Assembly (NCBI GenBank): GCA_025360615.1
Contig: JANYBX010000376.1
Span: forward strand, 1-32,647
DNA: 32,647 nucleotides
Direction of reading: 5' to 3'
Origin: Opitutia bacterium
GTDB taxonomy: Bacteria; Verrucomicrobiota; Verrucomicrobiia; Opitutales; Opitutaceae
Below are positions 18,900 to 27,044 of the stretch, one piece after another (positions within the stretch are counted from its first letter, which is position 1; each line of letters starts with the position of its first letter). Position numbers and translations under genes: made by a program. Below the pieces are notes generated by a model, which was given only the letters and a program-made list of their open reading frames with translations, had not been told where the DNA came from and searched no databases.

Positions 18900-19547
18900 T
18901 CAGTAGTGGAAATTCACGCCGAGCGCGTATTCCACGTTGTGCTGCTCGTCGAGCTGCACGCCGAATGCACCGCTCCACTGTTTCGTGAAACGGTAGGTCG
19001 CCTTCGCGCCGTAGTTCCACTCGTAAACGCCAAGGTGCTTCGCCCCATTGTAGCTCACGTAGGGCGTGACCACGAGCGCCGGGAGCAGTTGAAACTCCAC
19101 GCCCGTCTTCAGCGTGTAGGCGAACGAATCGCTCCGCGCCTTGCCGGCCTTCTGCCAGATCCAGCCAATGTCACCCTGCAAAAACGGCTTGCCCCAGCTC
19201 TGCGGCCGGTAGCCCGTGAGGCCGAGGCCCACGCCCTGCTGGTGCGACTTCACGCCGAACGCGCTGCCCGTCGTGTAGTCGTAGTTGAAGTTAAAATCCA
19301 CGCCCTCGGGCAGCGGCGTGTTATAGATGAAACCGTAGCGATGCAGCACGCTTGGCGCGCTCTCGACGTGGTGGGTGTAGCCGAACTCCGCGCCGGCGTA
19401 GGTCGTGCCGAGCAGGCCGTAGTTGGTCGTCGGAGACACCGCCTGGTCGGGCGTGGTTACGGTCGCATCCTGCGCCGCGGCGGAGGCCGCGAGGCCGAGC
19501 GCCAGAACGGCGGTTAAAAACAACTGGGTTTTGATGGTAGTTTTCAT
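18900..19547 (-). CDS. Outer-membrane beta-barrel protein
   Basis: The 215-residue protein has a clear signal peptide (MKTTIKTQLFLTAVLALGLAASAAAQ). After it come alternating aromatic and glycine strands (GAEFGYTHHV, YGFIYNTPLP, VDFNFNYDYTTG, GVGLGLTGYR, FLQGDIGWIW, YTLKTGVEFQL, YNYGAKATYRF-like segments). The final strand VEYALGVNFHY ends in an aromatic residue, the usual signal for insertion by the BAM machinery. About eight to ten strands fit the length, like small OmpA/OmpW-type barrels. No ligand or enzymatic motif is visible, so the function is unknown. It is transcribed convergently with the DUF4139 gene and divergently from the peroxiredoxin gene. Confidence 0.85.
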   Translation of the reverse strand: MKTTIKTQLFLTAVLALGLAASAAAQDATVTTPDQAVSPTTNYGLLGTTYAGAEFGYTHHVESAPSVLHRYGFIYNTPLPEGVDFNFNYDYTTGSAFGVKSHQQGVGLGLTGYRPQSWGKPFLQGDIGWIWQKAGKARSDSFAYTLKTGVEFQLLPALVVTPYVSYNGAKHLGVYEWNYGAKATYRFTKQWSGAFGVQLDEQHNVEYALGVNFHY

Positions 19548-19702
19548 GGTTTGGTTTTTTATTTCCTGATTTTTGCCTTAAGCCTGCCGTCGCTTGCGCG
19601 CTGGCAGGGCGAGTTGGAACCGCGGACTGCCACAAGGGTTCCGTGCGAAAAATTGCGCGCCCGGCTTGCACCACCGCCGCGGGCGACACACGGTGCCGCG
19701 CC

Positions 19703-20221
19703 ATGAAACTCCGCCCCCTCCTCCTCCTGCTCACATCCTTCCTCGCCATGTTTTCCCTCGCCTCCGCCGACCCGCTGAAAGTCGGCGACCCAGCCCCCGT
19801 CATCTCCGCCACCACCGACACCGGCACCACGCTGAACCTCGGCGATGTTTACAAAAAAAACTCCTACACCCTCGTGTGGTTTTATCCGCGCGCGCTCACT
19901 GGCGGCTGCACCAAGCAAGGCTGCTCGCTGCGCGACGTGAACGACGAACTCACCAAGAAAGGCGTGGCGATCGTAGGCGTGAGCGTCGACCCCGTCGAAA
20001 AACAAAAGGAGTTTAAGGCCGTGAACCACTTCCCCTTTCCCCTGCTCGCCGATACCGACAAGTCCGTCATGAAAGCCTTCGGCCAGTCCGTCGGCGTGAC
20101 CGGCATGGCCAGCCGCGAAGCCTATCTCATCAAGGACGGAAAAATCGTTTACAAGGACGCCGGCGTCACCACGGAGCAGGGCCAGAACATTCTGCAATAT
20201 CTCGCGTCCGTGAAGAGCTGA
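19703..20221 (+). CDS. Exported BCP/PrxQ-type peroxiredoxin
   Basis: The 172-residue protein has a signal peptide (MKLRPLLLLLTSFLAMFSLASA) and then a thioredoxin-fold peroxiredoxin domain: LKVGDPAPVISATTDTG, the active-site segment WFYPRALTGGCTKQGCSLRD, and FPFPLLADTDKSVMKAFG. The peroxidatic cysteine in GGCT and the second cysteine five residues later (GGCTKQGC) follow the bacterioferritin-comigratory-protein pattern with an intramolecular disulfide. It would reduce peroxides with thiol donors, here outside the cytoplasm. The ATG at 19703 starts the signal peptide directly; the ORF-track start at 19643 adds an Arg- and Cys-rich stretch with no support. An intrinsic terminator follows. Confidence 0.92.
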   Translation: MKLRPLLLLLTSFLAMFSLASADPLKVGDPAPVISATTDTGTTLNLGDVYKKNSYTLVWFYPRALTGGCTKQGCSLRDVNDELTKKGVAIVGVSVDPVEKQKEFKAVNHFPFPLLADTDKSVMKAFGQSVGVTGMASREAYLIKDGKIVYKDAGVTTEQGQNILQYLASVKS

Positions 20222-20254
20222 GCGGTCGTTCCGCCCGCGTGACGCTCCCCGCCC

Positions 20255-20281
20255 AAGCCGGACGCAGTGTCCGGCTTTTTT
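20255..20281 (+). terminator. Intrinsic terminator of the peroxiredoxin gene
   Basis: AAGCCGGAC pairs perfectly with GTCCGGCTT around the loop GCAGT, and a run of six T residues follows. It lies 33 bases after the peroxiredoxin stop and separates that gene from the P1 peptidase gene downstream on the same strand. Confidence 0.93.
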
Positions 20282-20341
20282 GCGCCCACGCTGCGGCGTA
20301 ATTTGGATCGCGGCTGGATCGCCCGGATATTTTCTCACCCC

Positions 20342-21493
20342 ATGCGCCCGCGATTTTTCCTTCGCCCCGCCCTCTTCCTCGCCGGCGTTTTTTTCGCCGC
20401 CGCCTCGCTCGCCGTCGCCAAACCCCGCGCCCGCGATCTCGGTGTGCCCTTCGAGGGAAACCCCGGCCCGCTCAACGCCATCACCGATGTCGCCGGCGTC
20501 ACCGTGGGCCACACCACCCTCGTCCGCGGCGAGGGGAAACTCGTCGTCGGTGAAGGCCCCGTGCGCACTGGCGTGACCGCGATTTTTCCGCGCGGCCGAG
20601 AAAACTCCGCCCCCGTTTTCGCCGGCTGGTTCTCGCTCAACGGCAACGGCGAGATGACCGGCACCGCCTGGCTCGACGAAGCCGGCATCCTCGACGGCCC
20701 CATCGCGCTCACCAACACCCACAGCGTCGGCGTCGTGCGCGACGCGATCATCCAGTGGCAGGTCCGCCACCCGCCGCGCGACGGCGACATCACCTGGTCG
20801 CTCCCCGTCGTCGGCGAAACGTGGGACGGCTGGCTCAGCGACATCAACGGCTTTCACGTGAAACCCGAGCACGTCTTCGCCGCGCTCGCCTCCGCTGCGG
20901 GCGGCCCCGTCGCCGAAGGCAACGTCGGCGGCGGCACCGGCATGATCTGCCACGAGTTCAAGGGCGGCATCGGCACCGCCTCGCGTATCAGCGCCGGTTA
21001 CACGGTCGGCGTGCTCGTGCAGGCCAACTACGGCCTGCGCTCCCAACTCCGCATCGCCGGCGTGCCCGTCGGCCGCGAAATTCCCGACGGCGCGCTCCGC
21101 TCCGCCGTCGAAACCGGGTCGCTCCTCGTCGTAATCGCCACCGACGCGCCGCTCCTCCCCCACGACTTGAAACGCCTCGCCAAACGCGCCGCGCTCGGCC
21201 TCGCGCGCAACGGCGGCGTCTCCGGCAACAGCTCCGGCGATCTCTTCGTCGCCTTCGCGACCGGCAACGCCGTGCCCACCACCCCGCGCCAACCCGGCAC
21301 CGTGAAAATCCTCGCGCCCGCGGATCTCGACCCGCTCTTCGCCGCCGTCGTGCAAGCCACCGAGGAAGCGATCGTCAACGCCCTCGTCGCCGCCGAGACG
21401 ATGACGGGGCGCGACGGGCACACCGCCCTCGCCCTCCCCCACGAAAAACTCCAGGCCGTCCTAAAAAAATACGGCCGGCTGGAGGAGAAATAA
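20342..21493 (+). CDS. P1-family (DmpA/S58) aminopeptidase, exported
   Basis: The 383-residue protein belongs to the DmpA family of N-terminal-nucleophile-like aminopeptidases, which self-cleave and remove N-terminal residues, including D- or beta-amino acids in some members. It has a signal peptide (MRPRFFLRPALFLAGVFFAAASLAVA) and the family start NAITDVAGVTVGHTTL. GAGILDGPIALTNTHSVGVVRDA-type and VGGGTGMICHEFKGGIGTASR segments follow, then the processing region GVSGNSSGDLFVAFATGN with the nucleophile serine of SGD. A C-terminal helix (EEAIVNALVAAETMTGRDGH) completes the family pattern. The ATG at 20342 is preferred because the ORF-track start at 20267 lies inside the upstream terminator. 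It converges on the histidine-kinase gene with only 18 bases between stop codons. Confidence 0.92.
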   Translation: MRPRFFLRPALFLAGVFFAAASLAVAKPRARDLGVPFEGNPGPLNAITDVAGVTVGHTTLVRGEGKLVVGEGPVRTGVTAIFPRGRENSAPVFAGWFSLNGNGEMTGTAWLDEAGILDGPIALTNTHSVGVVRDAIIQWQVRHPPRDGDITWSLPVVGETWDGWLSDINGFHVKPEHVFAALASAAGGPVAEGNVGGGTGMICHEFKGGIGTASRISAGYTVGVLVQANYGLRSQLRIAGVPVGREIPDGALRSAVETGSLLVVIATDAPLLPHDLKRLAKRAALGLARNGGVSGNSSGDLFVAFATGNAVPTTPRQPGTVKILAPADLDPLFAAVVQATEEAIVNALVAAETMTGRDGHTALALPHEKLQAVLKKYGRLEEK

Positions 21494-21511
21494 GTTCGTC
21501 TCGAAATTTCC

Positions 21512-23800
21512 CTAGCGCGCTGGCGCGGGGATGAAGTCGTCCAGTCTTCTCATGCCCAATTTCATCGCCGCCGCATCCCCCCGCGCCGCCGCCCGTTCGA
21601 TCGTTTCCGCCGCCGCCACCCACTCCGCCTCGCCGAGCACCCACGCGGAATTCCGCAGATAGTGCGCCCGCCGGCGCACGTCATCCCAATTACGCGCTTC
21701 CACCGCGCGCCGAATCGTCGCGCATTCCCCCGGCAACTCGGCACGCGCCCGCCGCCGCGCGGCGGCCGCCACATCATCCGTTCGCATCAGCGAAAACAAA
21801 TCGGAGCCCACCGCGGGCTTCCCCTCCAGCGCCGCTCCCAGCTCCGCGCGGCTCACCGGCTTCACCAAAAACGCGTCCATCCCTGCCGCCAACGCCGCCG
21901 CTCGCATTTCCGGCTGCCCATCGGCGGAGCAACCGACAATTCTGGGCCCCGTGTTCCAACCGCGTCGCTTCGCGAGTTCGGCCCCGAGTTGCACGCCATC
22001 CGCGCCCGGCAAATTCACGTCGAGCACCACCGCGTCGAATTCTCCGCCTGCCAGCGCCACCCACATCGTGACCCCATCCGCCGCCGCCGTCGGCGCATGT
22101 CCCAGCGAGCGCAGAAAATCCATCAGCACCTCGCGCGTCGCCGGATGATCCTCGACGACGAGCACCCGCAACCCGCTCCCTTCGCTCGGCCGCACGGCGA
22201 CTATCGCCTCCGCCCCTCGGACCTCGACTGCGAGGGTCGGCACGACCAGTTCCACGGTGAACTCCGCGCCCAACCCGTCGCTGCGATTCAACGCCGTCAC
22301 GGTTCCTCCCATGAGATCGACGAGCCGCTTCACCAACGCCAACCCCACTCCGGCGCCTTCGCGGGCCACGGCCACACCCCCATCGAACCGCGTGAACAAC
22401 GTGAAAAGCTGCGCGATTTTTTCCGGCGGCAGACCGATCCCCGTGTCGCGCACGACCAGTCGCACCCGCGCCGCATCCACCGCATCACCCGCGCCCGCCG
22501 GCTCGCGCGTGACGCCCAACTCCACTCGACCTGCCACCGTGTATTTCACCGCGTTGCCCAGCAGATTCCCCAGCACTTGCCGCCAGCGCGCCTCGTCGCC
22601 CACGATTCCATCCGGCACATCGGGCGCCACCGTGAGTTCAAACTCCAATCCCGTGGCCCGCGCCGCCGCACCATGCGTTCCAGCGATCGCGCCGAGCAAT
22701 GTTCGCAGTGAAAACACCTGCGGCCGCAGTTCGAAGCGCCCCGCCTCGATCGCGCCGAGATCGAGCAGATCGTTCACGAGATTCAGCATCACGCGTCCCT
22801 CCGCCGCGATGGTCGCCACCGCCGCTCCCCGCGCAGCCGGATCGTCGTCGCCCCGCAGCAGCTCGGCCCGACCGAGGATCGCCTGCAACGGCGTGCGCAA
22901 CTCGTGCCCGAGAAACGCCAGAAACTCCGTCTTCGCCCGGCTCGCCGCCTCGCGCCGCGCCGCCGCGAGTTGCTGCGCCATCGCGAGCGCCTGCCACCAC
23001 GCGAACAAAAATCCGGCCTCGCCAAAAACCACCGCCAGCCCGCCGGCCAGCAGGATCGGACGCGCCTCCGCCGGCCCGACCACGCGCATCGCCAGCGGCA
23101 CCGCCAGCGCCACGCCCGCGAGCACCCATGCAAATCCCACTGCGAGCCGCCCATCAGCTCCGACCGCGCGCAAGCTCGCCCATGCGACGCTGCCCGCGAG
23201 CAGCCACGGTACCAGCGGCTGAAGCACGCCCACCAACAGCGGAGTTTCCGTCCACAGCGCCAGCAGGACGCAAACGCCCATATAAACCGCCGCACCCGCC
23301 ATTCCCGCCCAACGCGGCCACCCGCGTTCACCCCGCCCGCCCGCCCACCACGCGAATTGCCGCATCGCATCCGCGCAGATCAGCGGCGGCAAAATCACCA
23401 GCCCGAATTCGCCCAGCCGCACGCCCCAGTCGAAGCGTCCGGGAAATAGCATCCCCACCCCCACCAGCCCGCTCACCACGAGCAATGGCACGTGCGTGAG
23501 CCGCGACCCCATCCGCCCACCGCCCAACCCCCGCGCAAATTCCCTCACAAATCCAAAGCTCGCGAGCTTCGCCAGCGCCAGCCACCCACCCGTCGAGTCG
23601 CCAAACGACAGCACATCGTAGTGAAAAAATCCGCCCATCCCGAAGCTCATCTGCGCCGCGCCAAACATCCCGAGCGCGAGCCCGGCCCGCCGGGGCGGCA
23701 TCCGCGGCACACCCGCCGCCAGCCAGCACACCAGCGTCGCCGCGGCCCAGCCCAGCACACGGAGAAACGTGATATAGTCCGGGAGAAGTGAAGCGGCCAC
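21512..23800 (-). CDS. Membrane hybrid histidine kinase with receiver and HPt domains
   Basis: The 762-residue protein has about eight hydrophobic segments over residues 10-275 (integral-membrane sensor with little periplasmic loop). A HisKA domain with His299 in FLGHELRTP follows, then an ATPase domain (NLLGNAVKYT, RDTGIGLP, GAGVGLALV), a receiver domain with Asp594 in VVLDVNLPGADG and Lys647 in FLVKP, and a C-terminal HPt helix bundle with His713 in RRAHYLRNSAW. All phosphorelay residues are present, so a His-Asp-His relay to an outside response regulator is expected. The start is GTG at 23800. It is the last gene of a minus-strand directon that also contains a NarL-type regulator about 2.5 kb upstream, the obvious candidate partner. 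The signal sensed is unknown. Confidence 0.92.
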   Translation of the reverse strand: MAASLLPDYITFLRVLGWAAATLVCWLAAGVPRMPPRRAGLALGMFGAAQMSFGMGGFFHYDVLSFGDSTGGWLALAKLASFGFVREFARGLGGGRMGSRLTHVPLLVVSGLVGVGMLFPGRFDWGVRLGEFGLVILPPLICADAMRQFAWWAGGRGERGWPRWAGMAGAAVYMGVCVLLALWTETPLLVGVLQPLVPWLLAGSVAWASLRAVGADGRLAVGFAWVLAGVALAVPLAMRVVGPAEARPILLAGGLAVVFGEAGFLFAWWQALAMAQQLAAARREAASRAKTEFLAFLGHELRTPLQAILGRAELLRGDDDPAARGAAVATIAAEGRVMLNLVNDLLDLGAIEAGRFELRPQVFSLRTLLGAIAGTHGAAARATGLEFELTVAPDVPDGIVGDEARWRQVLGNLLGNAVKYTVAGRVELGVTREPAGAGDAVDAARVRLVVRDTGIGLPPEKIAQLFTLFTRFDGGVAVAREGAGVGLALVKRLVDLMGGTVTALNRSDGLGAEFTVELVVPTLAVEVRGAEAIVAVRPSEGSGLRVLVVEDHPATREVLMDFLRSLGHAPTAAADGVTMWVALAGGEFDAVVLDVNLPGADGVQLGAELAKRRGWNTGPRIVGCSADGQPEMRAAALAAGMDAFLVKPVSRAELGAALEGKPAVGSDLFSLMRTDDVAAAARRRARAELPGECATIRRAVEARNWDDVRRRAHYLRNSAWVLGEAEWVAAAETIERAAARGDAAAMKLGMRRLDDFIPAPAR

Positions 23801-23870
23801 GAAGGGAAATCAGTTTAAGCCAACCGGCCGCATCGTTTCCGAATCACGCGTCAAAATCCAGCCGTCCCGT

Positions 23871-24695
23871 TTACCGCTCGGCGGCCGCCGGCGGCACATG
23901 CAGCCCGCGCAGAAAATCCAGCGGCAGCTCCACCGCCCCGCTCTCGGCGCCGCGCCGCCAAAATAATTTCAGCGTGCGCGGATTCGGTCCCATCGGAAAA
24001 AAGAAACACCCCGCCCGCGCCTGTCCGGGAGCAAGCCTCACCGGCAGCGCCAGCCGCCGCAGGCGAAACTCCGCCTCGATGTCCGCGCGATTCTCGCGGT
24101 TGGCGAGCACGCGCTCTGCGATCGCCACCGGCACGAGGGCGTAACCGGCTGCGGTGGAAAATCCGACCGACGCCGGCGCCGGTCCCTCGAAACCGCGCGG
24201 CCCCACTCCCTCACCATCGTAAAACACCGTCTGCACAATCCGCCTCGCCCAGCCCACGTAGGCGGAATACTCCGCGGCGGCCCCGGCCACGAGTCCCGCG
24301 GGCAGCGCCTCCTTCGCGAAGGTCACGCCCGTGCGTTTAAACTCCTTCGCGAGCGCGACGCTTTCGCTTTCGAGTTTCCACGGCTCCGCACCCGCCAATC
24401 GCACCGCACCGGAAAAATCCTCCAGCTCGACCCCGGTCAACATCACCGGCTCGGCCCCGGAATTTTTCAGCCTGACGACATATTCATCCCACAGCGCCTC
24501 GCGCTTCCACGAACCGGGGCCGCCACAAACGATCACCGTCGTGAGCGACGCCTCCACGGGCGCGGGCGAAAAGGGAATGTTGAGCAACCGCGCGACCGGC
24601 ACCCCGCTGGCCGCCGCCTGATATTTCGTCGCCGAGCCGCATCCGCAAAATGCCAGGGTCGCAAAACCGAACAGCCGGATGGCGCGCATCGTCAT
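23871..24695 (-). CDS. Putative lipoprotein, paralogue of the upstream gene
   Basis: This 274-residue protein has no recognised family. The start MTMRAIRLFGFATLAFCGCGSATKY gives a hydrophobic signal ending in cysteines, consistent with a lipoprotein although the lipobox is not ideal. It shares a clear core with the preceding gene: TVIVCGGPGSWKREALWDEY here against TVIVQKGPGSWRKEAYWDEY there. Both also have an EPW motif and a late FFFP-x-GPxPRxLxL segment, so the pair arose by tandem duplication. The ATG at 24695 shares its A with the upstream TGA stop (TGATG), so translation is coupled. The longer ORF to 24881 is antisense-free but lies inside the upstream gene and is rejected. The central part differs from the paralogue and lacks its strong hydrophobic stretch. 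Confidence 0.78.
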   Translation of the reverse strand: MTMRAIRLFGFATLAFCGCGSATKYQAAASGVPVARLLNIPFSPAPVEASLTTVIVCGGPGSWKREALWDEYVVRLKNSGAEPVMLTGVELEDFSGAVRLAGAEPWKLESESVALAKEFKRTGVTFAKEALPAGLVAGAAAEYSAYVGWARRIVQTVFYDGEGVGPRGFEGPAPASVGFSTAAGYALVPVAIAERVLANRENRADIEAEFRLRRLALPVRLAPGQARAGCFFFPMGPNPRTLKLFWRRGAESGAVELPLDFLRGLHVPPAAAER

Positions 24696-25459
24696 CACGG
24701 TTTCGGTCCCGCACCGGGCGCGATCTGTTTCAAAAAGTGCAGCCCCGCCAGCGGCGCGAGATCGAGCACGATCTCCTGGCTCGCCTCCGCGGTCGCGCCG
24801 CGCAGCATCAAACGCTGCGGGCCCGGGGAAATGGGAAAGAAAAAATCCCCGCTCTTCGTCTCTCCCGGTGCGAGCGTGCACGGCAGCGCGAGTTCACGGC
24901 GATGAAACTCGCCCGTCACCCCGCTCCGGGCGACGAGCGTGCGCACCCCGCTGCCGAGGACCCAGACCGGAATCGCGACAAAGGTGATGACGCCCGCGAA
25001 CAACATGGCCGTCGAGCCGCTGGCGACCCCAACCGCAGCCCACCCCGGCGTGGAAAGCCACGTCAGCGTGAGGCCCGCGCCCACCGCGACTTTCCGGCCG
25101 CTGTGCTCAAACTTTTTGATGTTCTCCCGACTGCGTTGTTCCAGTGCCCACGGTTCGTCGCCGGGAGCTTGATCCGCGTCCAGCGCGTCCACGAGCGTGG
25201 CCGACTCGACGGTGAGCGGCGTCGCGCCGCGGTTCGTGATCGAGCAAACATACTCGTCCCAATACGCCTCCTTCCGCCACGAGCCCGGCCCTTTCTGGAC
25301 GATCACCGTGTGCAGCGCCAGCGCGAGGGCTGACTGCTCCGCCGCGAAGTTCAACGCCAGCGGCGGCGGCGTGCTCTTCGGCGCGCGTTTGTATTTCGTG
25401 GACACGCAGCCCGTGCAGGCGAGCAGCAGCGCGGCCGCCAAGACTCCAGTGAAGTTCAT
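24695..25459 (-). CDS. Putative lipoprotein with internal hydrophobic segment
   Basis: This 254-residue protein is unrecognised. It begins with a lipoprotein-type signal, MNFTGVLAAALLLACTGCVSTK, with cysteine after TG. The N-terminal half shares GPGSWRKEAYWDEYVCSITN and DEPWALEQRS with the next gene. A hydrophobic stretch follows (STAMLFAGVITFVAIPVWVLGSG), then a beta-rich end (FFFPISPGPQRLMLRG). The ATG at 25459 overlaps the methyltransferase stop by four bases (ATGA), and its own stop overlaps the next start by one base, so the three genes are translationally coupled. A structural or envelope role is inferred only from the signal and domain shape. Confidence 0.78.
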   Translation of the reverse strand: MNFTGVLAAALLLACTGCVSTKYKRAPKSTPPPLALNFAAEQSALALALHTVIVQKGPGSWRKEAYWDEYVCSITNRGATPLTVESATLVDALDADQAPGDEPWALEQRSRENIKKFEHSGRKVAVGAGLTLTWLSTPGWAAVGVASGSTAMLFAGVITFVAIPVWVLGSGVRTLVARSGVTGEFHRRELALPCTLAPGETKSGDFFFPISPGPQRLMLRGATAEASQEIVLDLAPLAGLHFLKQIAPGAGPKP

Positions 25460-26235
25460 GCCGCGCAAAGTCTCGATCCCGCAGCGCAGACCGACTTCCT
25501 CTGAATCAATACGACCGAGGTGAAGAACTGGCAGACCGAATGGAGGTGAGCGCCAAACCTCGCCGGCAAAAGACACGTGAGCTGGGTGCTGAGCCCGCAC
25601 GCTTTTGAGAGTTCCACGATTTCAGCCAGCGAGCGATAGTGCACCATCCGCTCCAAATACCGGTCAAATTCCTCGACGAACTGCCCGTGGCTGTAGCCCC
25701 TGGTTTTCCGATACGCGGGATATTTTCCCAGAAACGCACCGACACGCAAAAGCCGCCGCCGCCAGGTTTGCGACCAGTGGCAAAAAGGGACGCCCGAATG
25801 CGGATCGATCAAAATGCGCCGCGTGGGGAAATAGTGGATCGCCGTTCCACCGGGCTTGAGGACGCGCTGGATCTCACGAAAAAGCTGACCCAGGTCAGCG
25901 ACGTGCTCCAGCACTTGGATCGAAAGGGCGCCATCCACGCTGGCCGTGTCACGCGGAATGGGCTCTTCACTGCCCACGAATCTCGCGTCCTCCGAGGGAA
26001 TTCCGGCCCGGGTGAGGCGATGGTGAAGCCTGCTGGCTCTCCCACCGTCCAAGCCCGCGTGCTCGTGGATGTCGTAGCCAGAAAAACGCAGTCCGTTCTG
26101 CTTCGCGTAGACCAGGAAGGCCCCTTCCCCGCAGCCGATTTCGAGGAGATTGCCTCCCTCGGGCTGCGTGGATTTGAGCAGCCCGATCAGGGCCGGATAG
26201 TAGGGTTTCATCGGGTCGAAACCCCAAACTATCAC
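25456..26235 (-). CDS. Class I SAM-dependent methyltransferase
   Basis: The 259-residue protein has the Rossmann methyltransferase motifs in order: LLEIGCGEGAFLVYAKQNG (SAM-binding glycine loop), YDIHEHAG after strand 2, SVDGALSIQVLEHVADLGQL (motif with EH before the helix) and REIQRVLKPGGTAIHYFPT. This is the Methyltransf_11/UbiE-like architecture. The C-terminal part (SQTWRRRLLRVGAFLGKYPAYRKTRGYSH) resembles enzymes acting on glycans or lipid-linked sugars, but the substrate cannot be read from sequence. The start is GTG at 26235; an internal ATG at 26211 is possible. Its stop overlaps the following lipoprotein start (ATGA), which suggests a shared pathway or at least coordinated expression. 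Confidence 0.87.
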   Translation of the reverse strand: MIVWGFDPMKPYYPALIGLLKSTQPEGGNLLEIGCGEGAFLVYAKQNGLRFSGYDIHEHAGLDGGRASRLHHRLTRAGIPSEDARFVGSEEPIPRDTASVDGALSIQVLEHVADLGQLFREIQRVLKPGGTAIHYFPTRRILIDPHSGVPFCHWSQTWRRRLLRVGAFLGKYPAYRKTRGYSHGQFVEEFDRYLERMVHYRSLAEIVELSKACGLSTQLTCLLPARFGAHLHSVCQFFTSVVLIQRKSVCAAGSRLCAA

Positions 26236-26304
26236 GCCTGACTCGCCGCCACCTCGGGCCGCGCACCGGAATTTATGCTAAGAGATTTCCCTAGCCGCGA
26301 GCCT

Positions 26305-26982
26305 TCAACCCGACCCGCCGTCGCGCACCCAAAGCGCTGCGCGCGCCACGAGCGCGGGACCGGATTCGAGCCCGAGTTTGTTCTTAATGTTTTCCCGGTG
26401 CGCCTCGATCGTCTTCACGCTCACGCCGAGTTTCTCCGCGATTTGTCGCGAGCCCAACGCGAGACCGGTCAGCCGGAAAACCTGCAATTCCCGATCGGTG
26501 AGCTGCGCGTAGCCGCCCGTGGATTTGCGCGCCGCTCCGCTCACGCTGCCGAGCAACAGCGCCGTGACCCGCGGCGAAAACGCCAGCCCGCCCGCCGCCA
26601 CCGCGCGGATCGCCGCAAACAACGTGTCCACGGGCTCCTGTTTCATCACGTAGCCATGCGCGCCCGCCCGCAGACAGCGTTCCGCGTAAACTTCCTCCCG
26701 TTGCAGCGAAAACACGACGAGCCGCACGGTCGGCGATCGCGCCACCACATCTTTGATCAGCGCGAGCCCATCCTCTTCCCGCAGCATTAAGTCCAACACG
26801 AGCACCTGCGGCGCCTCCCGCTCGACCAGCGCGCGCACCTCCTGCGCCGTGCTCGCGCGCGCGCCCACTTTAAAACCACCGCGATGTTCCAATACCGCGG
26901 CGAGACCTTCCAACACCGCGGGATGATCGTCCGCCACGGCGACCGAGATGGGCGAAACGGAAACAGCGTGGGGCAAACTCAT
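26305..26982 (-). CDS. NarL/FixJ-type response regulator
   Basis: The 225-residue protein has a receiver domain starting SVAVADDHPAVLEGL, with the acidic pair at the start, phospho-acceptor Asp64 in LVLDLMLREEDG and Lys114 in YVMKQEP. A LuxR-type helix-turn-helix follows (LTDRELQVFRLTGLALGSRQIAEKL, then KTIEAHRENIKNKL), which binds DNA as a dimer. It would control transcription when phosphorylated. The start at 26982 is chosen because the ORF-track start at 27021 adds a segment without family match. It lies in a minus-strand directon that ends with a hybrid kinase carrying an HPt domain, and no other regulator is nearby, so these two are likely partners. Confidence 0.93.
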   Translation of the reverse strand: MSLPHAVSVSPISVAVADDHPAVLEGLAAVLEHRGGFKVGARASTAQEVRALVEREAPQVLVLDLMLREEDGLALIKDVVARSPTVRLVVFSLQREEVYAERCLRAGAHGYVMKQEPVDTLFAAIRAVAAGGLAFSPRVTALLLGSVSGAARKSTGGYAQLTDRELQVFRLTGLALGSRQIAEKLGVSVKTIEAHRENIKNKLGLESGPALVARAALWVRDGGSG

Positions 26983-27044
26983 CGCGCCGCGGAAACAACC
27001 CTCCCGCGCTCCGACCGGCAAGCGTCAACCGGCGGACCGGCCTC

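Noticed and set aside
19559-21442. 627-residue minus-strand ORF
   Set aside because: It runs antisense through the peroxiredoxin, a strong terminator and the P1 peptidase, all of which have clear family motifs.
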